From: Eumeta japonica
Taxonomy: Eukaryota; Arthropoda; Insecta; Lepidoptera; Psychidae
Assembly: GCA_005406025.1 (NCBI GenBank)
Contig: BGZK01001234.1
Coordinates: 62,001 to 126,000 of the forward strand
Direction: 5' to 3'
Length of the DNA stretch: 64,000 nucleotides
Of this stretch, positions 60,031-64,000 are shown one piece after another; within the stretch, counting starts at the first letter, position 1; every line of letters starts with the position of its first letter. The notes below the pieces were generated by a model that was not told where the DNA came from, searched no databases, and was given only the letters and a program-made list of their open reading frames with translations. The position numbers were made by a program, and so were the translations under genes.

Positions 60031-61840
60031 AAAATATGTTTAGTAAAATTTGACAAATCCGACTGTTCGCGTTCACAACATATTCAGTGTCATAAATTAA
60101 ATTTCGTTAAAATTTCAAAAGATCTATATTATGTATTTTTATTATTCAATATAGGAAAATGTTTAGCATTCCCAATAAAAACCCAAAAGCGAACTTCTTT
60201 AAACTTCGCTTTTTTTTCTTTGAGTAAATTATTTTTAACTTTCGTACAGACTTTTATAGATTGAGAGATCGAAAATATCCATTGGGTAAATACTAAATAA
60301 AATCATATTGGAAAAAGTCGAGAAGCTTATCTGAAAAACGCGGAAAAGTCATTATTTCCGATTTCGATCCTGTGACAGCCTTCTTACGCGAGTGTCGATA
60401 ACGATACGGTTAAACGGTGAGTTACTGAGTTACTCTGGTACAGTTCCTCAACTGAACCGGGCCAACACGGGGGGCTTAAAGCCCGACCTCGTAGACCTGA
60501 AATAAAATCGACAACTTTTAAAATTAATATGTAATCCCGTGCTATCCCGAGAGCGTCACGCGTCCGCGTCACACGTGATTCAGATCGGGTCGAGCGTGGG
60601 CCGCGAGGGGGCGCGCGCACGTGTTAAAGTATTATACATCGCGGATGATTAAAACAATGGACTCGTCACTGAGAGGTATTCACCTTTTCTCCGGATAGAC
60701 GGTGAATCAGGTCCGATTTCCGAGGGGAAGTCTACGCGAGTCGATTGTATAGGAACGCTTGATGTCGATGATGATCCATGATGTTTTCGGCTTGTACGGG
60801 ATTTTCGGATTAAATAAAAAAAACTTTCTCTTTGGCGTATCGAGTTCGTGATTGAGATGTTGTGTAAATGAGCATTAACTATAAAATGTATCATAATAAT
60901 ATAATATTAAATTTAATAAAAATTTAAACAGTGACCGTGACCTATTTTCGTAGGAAATGTCTAAAAATACAATGGCTACGTCCAGTTTTTTTTCAATTAA
61001 ATAAAAAGATTATTATATATGACATAACATGATGTGATTTAGTGCCATCTTTCACTATTTATTGTTTTTTTTTTTTATTTTTGCTTTACAGTTTATAAAC
61101 TATTTTTTTTATTTAACGCAATTTTATTTTTCAACTTTTTAATTTCTTTTTTGTTTATCCTTATAGTTCACGATGTTGATGTATTATTAGCTCGTGGAAG
61201 ACTTTGTAGACGATTCAATTCTAACAAAAAAGTTGAGATCACGAGGGTTATTACAAACTTTCTTATAGCTACTGCAAAATGGTCAAGGAACCGAGTTTCT
61301 AAAGTATATCTGGGCAACAGCCGGCCCGAAAGTTTGGCCCACATGTTAAAGATTCGCCCATACCTGGTCTAAAGCAACGTACGCTTAGTCTTTAGCAAAT
61401 ATATGTGTGCTTAAATCCACCACAACTCTCTCTAATATCGTTACTGCACAGCACTATACATGCGGAAGTATTGGTCTTTCTACTTTACCTCGGCTATTTA
61501 AAGTTTAAAACTATAACAATTGTCGGCTGTATTCTTACACCGATCCTTGGATCAATTATCCTACCTCGTGGAATCGTCGAATTCCTACGAATAATGCTCT
61601 TGGTAACTGTCCAGTCTCCAACTGGTCTTCATGCCAGGCAGGTCATCCCATTTGTTTTGTAACTCGAACAGGACCTCGGTCAATATTAACATTTTTCAGA
61701 AGCAGCATTCGTGACTTTCCTTTCGTTTTAATCATCGGCACAATTTCTGCAGTCTGCAATCAAAAGTCTCCATTTTAACAAAGACACGAAGATAATGAAG
61801 AACGAAACGAGGGAACATAGGATCGGACGTAAATTCATAC
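60031..61840. other. Non-coding stretch, no gene seen
   Basis: A CpG-rich patch lies at 60370-60640 with ORFs on the minus strand that lack motifs. Overlapping ORFs at 61151-61372 and 61405-61662 read without a known domain and may be an old transposon piece. Confidence 0.35.
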
Positions 61841-61912
61841 AAAGGAAGGTTATATGTTTGACCTGTATCTGTGTATGCTTATAATTACAGGTCAAACATA
61901 TAACCTTCCTTT
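61841..61912. repeat. Perfect hairpin, 27-bp stem, 18-base loop
   Basis: Arm 61841-61867 pairs without mismatch with 61886-61912 (the arm begins AAAGGAAGGTTATATGTTTG). The flanking bases do not pair. No similar sequence was noticed elsewhere in the window. Confidence 0.95.
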
Positions 61913-62869
61913 TGGACTTTACCGCAGTCGTGCAAAAGGTCGTGAACATGTCGCGACTGACGTAGACGTATAAATATCTAGTATTCTCTCGAACATTCTA
62001 ATTAATTAAAATTCAGAGATCCTACGCCCACGCATTTCGAAATAAAAAGGTGAAATTCTATTTTGTTATTTATTTGGCACGAGGGTATTATGCTGTTTTA
62101 TTAATTTCTTTATGAGCGTAGTGCGTAACAATATATTTTATCTAATAGTATTAAATTTTACTCGCATAAATTCTGCTCAATAAATTTATAAGATAAAGCG
62201 TTTAATTCTTTTTAAATGCGATTAGAATTAATATACCTAGTACTTCTTTTTATTTCGCGCATCGACGTTATGCATATAACTAAGTACAACAGCTTATAAA
62301 TAAGTGAACGTACATATATTTAACATATATTCTCATAAGTAAATTGTAATGCTTCAATTTCATTGGATAGCTTATTTCGTAGATTATTCAATTAAGAACG
62401 CAAAATGTTAATGAAGAACCGGTTATAAGATTAATAATTTGGAAAGTGAACTCAGATTGCTATTTGAAAGTTTCGAGGCGAACTTCCGAATAGCAATGCC
62501 AACTCTGTTTCGGAGTTACTTACGACTTCAATGAATTCTTGTAATGTAATATGCGTAGCAACGCTCTCGCAGTGCAATGAACTTTCATCGTGCTCAGTTC
62601 ATGATGACCTCGGCCGCGTCCCGCAATCGGTAGGTCCGAATTTTGAAATTCAAAAATCTGTTTTGTCTTCACCTTTATGTGTACAAAGCCGTTAGGGGGC
62701 GAATGATTGAAACGCAACATATGCAACATTACGTTAGCCCGCCGGTTAGAACTGGACGGATAATAAGTTATATGGCTATATATCTGTGTGTGTGTGCGTG
62801 TGCGTGCGTGCGTTTGTATGGGCGTGCATGCTTACGGACTAATTCTCCGCCAGCGGTTTTGTCCACACG
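61913..62869. other. Non-coding stretch, no gene seen
   Basis: AT-rich. A TG-rich alternating run lies at about 62786-62830. The ORF across it is a composition artefact. Confidence 0.4.
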
Positions 62870-63190
62870 TACTTGTTTCCTCATCCCTTACATTGAACAA
62901 TTTTGTTGTTAATTCTAATCTTGTTCCCGCTTTCGAATCTGGTCCCTTTCTCGACTTGTCCCCTTTTTTCAATAAGTGGAGCATGTGGTGATCAAAACTC
63001 CTATGGTGTAGGTTATTGTTTTTTTCTTTTGATCGTTATTGTTTGTTCGTACAATGGATCTTATTATTTATTTTTGTAACTTCTCAGGTTAGATCTTTAA
63101 ATGATTTAAATGCTCCAAGCCAAGTTCTATCTACCCATAAAAACCGTATTAAAATGCGTTCAATAATTTCGGAGACTTGCGTGAGCAGAC
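62870..63190 (+). repeat. Dispersed GATTCCG-array repeat, plus-strand copy
   Basis: TTGTTCCCGCTTTCGAATCTG, CCTTTCTCGACTTGTCCCC, then CCAAGTTCTATCTACCC, TTCAATAATTTCGGAGAC and GCGTGAGCAGAC; the tail order matches the 25.5- and 36.1-kb copies. Confidence 0.55.
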
Positions 63191-64000
63191 TTTTTTCGGC
63201 TTCACTTTTGACCCTGATTCGCTCGGCGTTACGTAGCTCGTGCCAGGAGCACAACTACCACAACACAGGAACTAAACTTATCTATATAAGCATGATTAGA
63301 ATCGAGCTGTGGCAAACTCGCGAGCCGGTAGAGCTTTCCGAAACAGATGATAGATGCCCATCGGCTCGGGTAAACAAACTCGCAGATATATCACGACGCG
63401 CCCTCAGCGTGGTGTGATGAAATTTTTCTCGGCGAGCCGCGCCGCACAGCCTCCGCCGAATCGACGGAGACGCCACGGGCGGCCGGCGGCAAATTACGCC
63501 GGCTCGGGCTTATAACTCCATCCGGAGCGTAATTATACTGTGGCGCGTCTGGTGGGGCGGCGGGGCGGCGGGGCGGCGGGGGGTGTGGTGCGCAATCGAG
63601 TGTTGAGTTACGAAAAAGGCTCTGCCGAGGAGTTGTGCTCGGAGGCGCTGCCCACCCCATACGTTCGTAGTCGATTACTCTGTGAGTGATTGGTGACGTG
63701 ACAGGAGATTTAAAAATCGCAACCTTAAATTTAACGTCAACTGTTAGTTTGGTACATGTAGTAATAAAATTATTAAGAGCTGAATGTTTATGGTTGAACG
63801 CTATGTAATATACCTATGTATATACGATATAATGTACATATAGGATATACGATATGGGATAGGATATACGACATCCTATATAGGATGTAGGATATACTTT
63901 TTTTTACACTGAAAAAAATGATAATTGTTTCAACAAAGCTGATTTTATTGACGATTTATTGTTAATACCACAAATGAATTTAAGTTAAAAGTACAATTTC
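63191..64000. other. CpG-rich patch with G-quadruplex motif, then AT-rich DNA
   Basis: 63320-63660 is strongly CpG-rich for this window. 63554-63583 has runs of four or more G separated by CGGC. From about 63820 to 63898 short units of the type GGATATACGAYAT are repeated irregularly. No exon can be supported, though a gene start beyond the window edge is possible. Confidence 0.4.

Noticed and set aside
1..64000. CRISPR arrays or bacterial operon structure
   Set aside because: No regularly spaced identical repeats with unique spacers; the introns and transposon types are eukaryotic.

Overview
The window looks like nuclear DNA of a moth or butterfly, possibly silkmoth-like (Bombycidae). The background is AT-rich and non-coding. 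One intron-split metazoan gene is clear, and the rest is dominated by dispersed elements of kinds I associate with Lepidoptera: a Pao/BEL LTR element, jockey-like and other non-LTR tails, mariners, a tRNA-derived SINE and short inverted-repeat elements. The species is inference; the eukaryotic gene structure and the element types are read from the sequence.

The one well-supported host gene is on the minus strand at 27261-33625. Nine exons splice in phase into a 538-residue SLC17-type major facilitator (sialin / inorganic-phosphate-cotransporter-like). All introns follow GT-AG, and two of them carry old repeats. Two further minus-strand pieces are only candidates: a possible terminal exon at 188-410 and a basic ORF at 24056-24277.

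Layout. 0-5 kb: AT-rich DNA with a possible exon at the edge. 5.1-6 kb: mariner relic and a non-LTR tail fragment. 6-14 kb: mostly featureless DNA, one dispersed repeat at 10.8-11.2 kb. 14.8-23.8 kb: a GC-rich, minus-strand BEL/Pao element with two LTRs, broken gag and pol, an internal deletion of reverse transcriptase/RNase H, and about 3.5 kb of foreign jockey-like and tandem-repeat DNA between the upstream LTR and gag. 24.3-26.2 kb: a 470-bp inverted-repeat element, a SINE and a degenerate dispersed repeat. 27-34 kb: SLC17 gene. 35-38 kb: two more members of the 470-bp family, one nested inside another repeat, plus a perfect palindrome. 40.4-41.3 kb: a THAP-domain remnant flanked by inverted repeats. 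41.65-42.88 kb: a solo LTR with perfect 5-bp target duplications, two heat-shock-element-like motifs, a TATA box and internal tandem repeats. 44-51 kb: non-LTR 3' ends, a 30-bp palindrome and a short inverted-repeat element. 54.5-56.4 kb: a dead mariner carrying a nested TTAA-bounded insertion. 57-64 kb: repeats, non-LTR tails, a 27-bp perfect hairpin and a CpG-rich patch with a G-quadruplex motif.

Apart from the transporter, nothing here works as a genetic programme. Most of the readable content is the debris of several transposition waves, some nested so that their relative order can be read. I found no CRISPR array and no convincing tRNA or rRNA gene.
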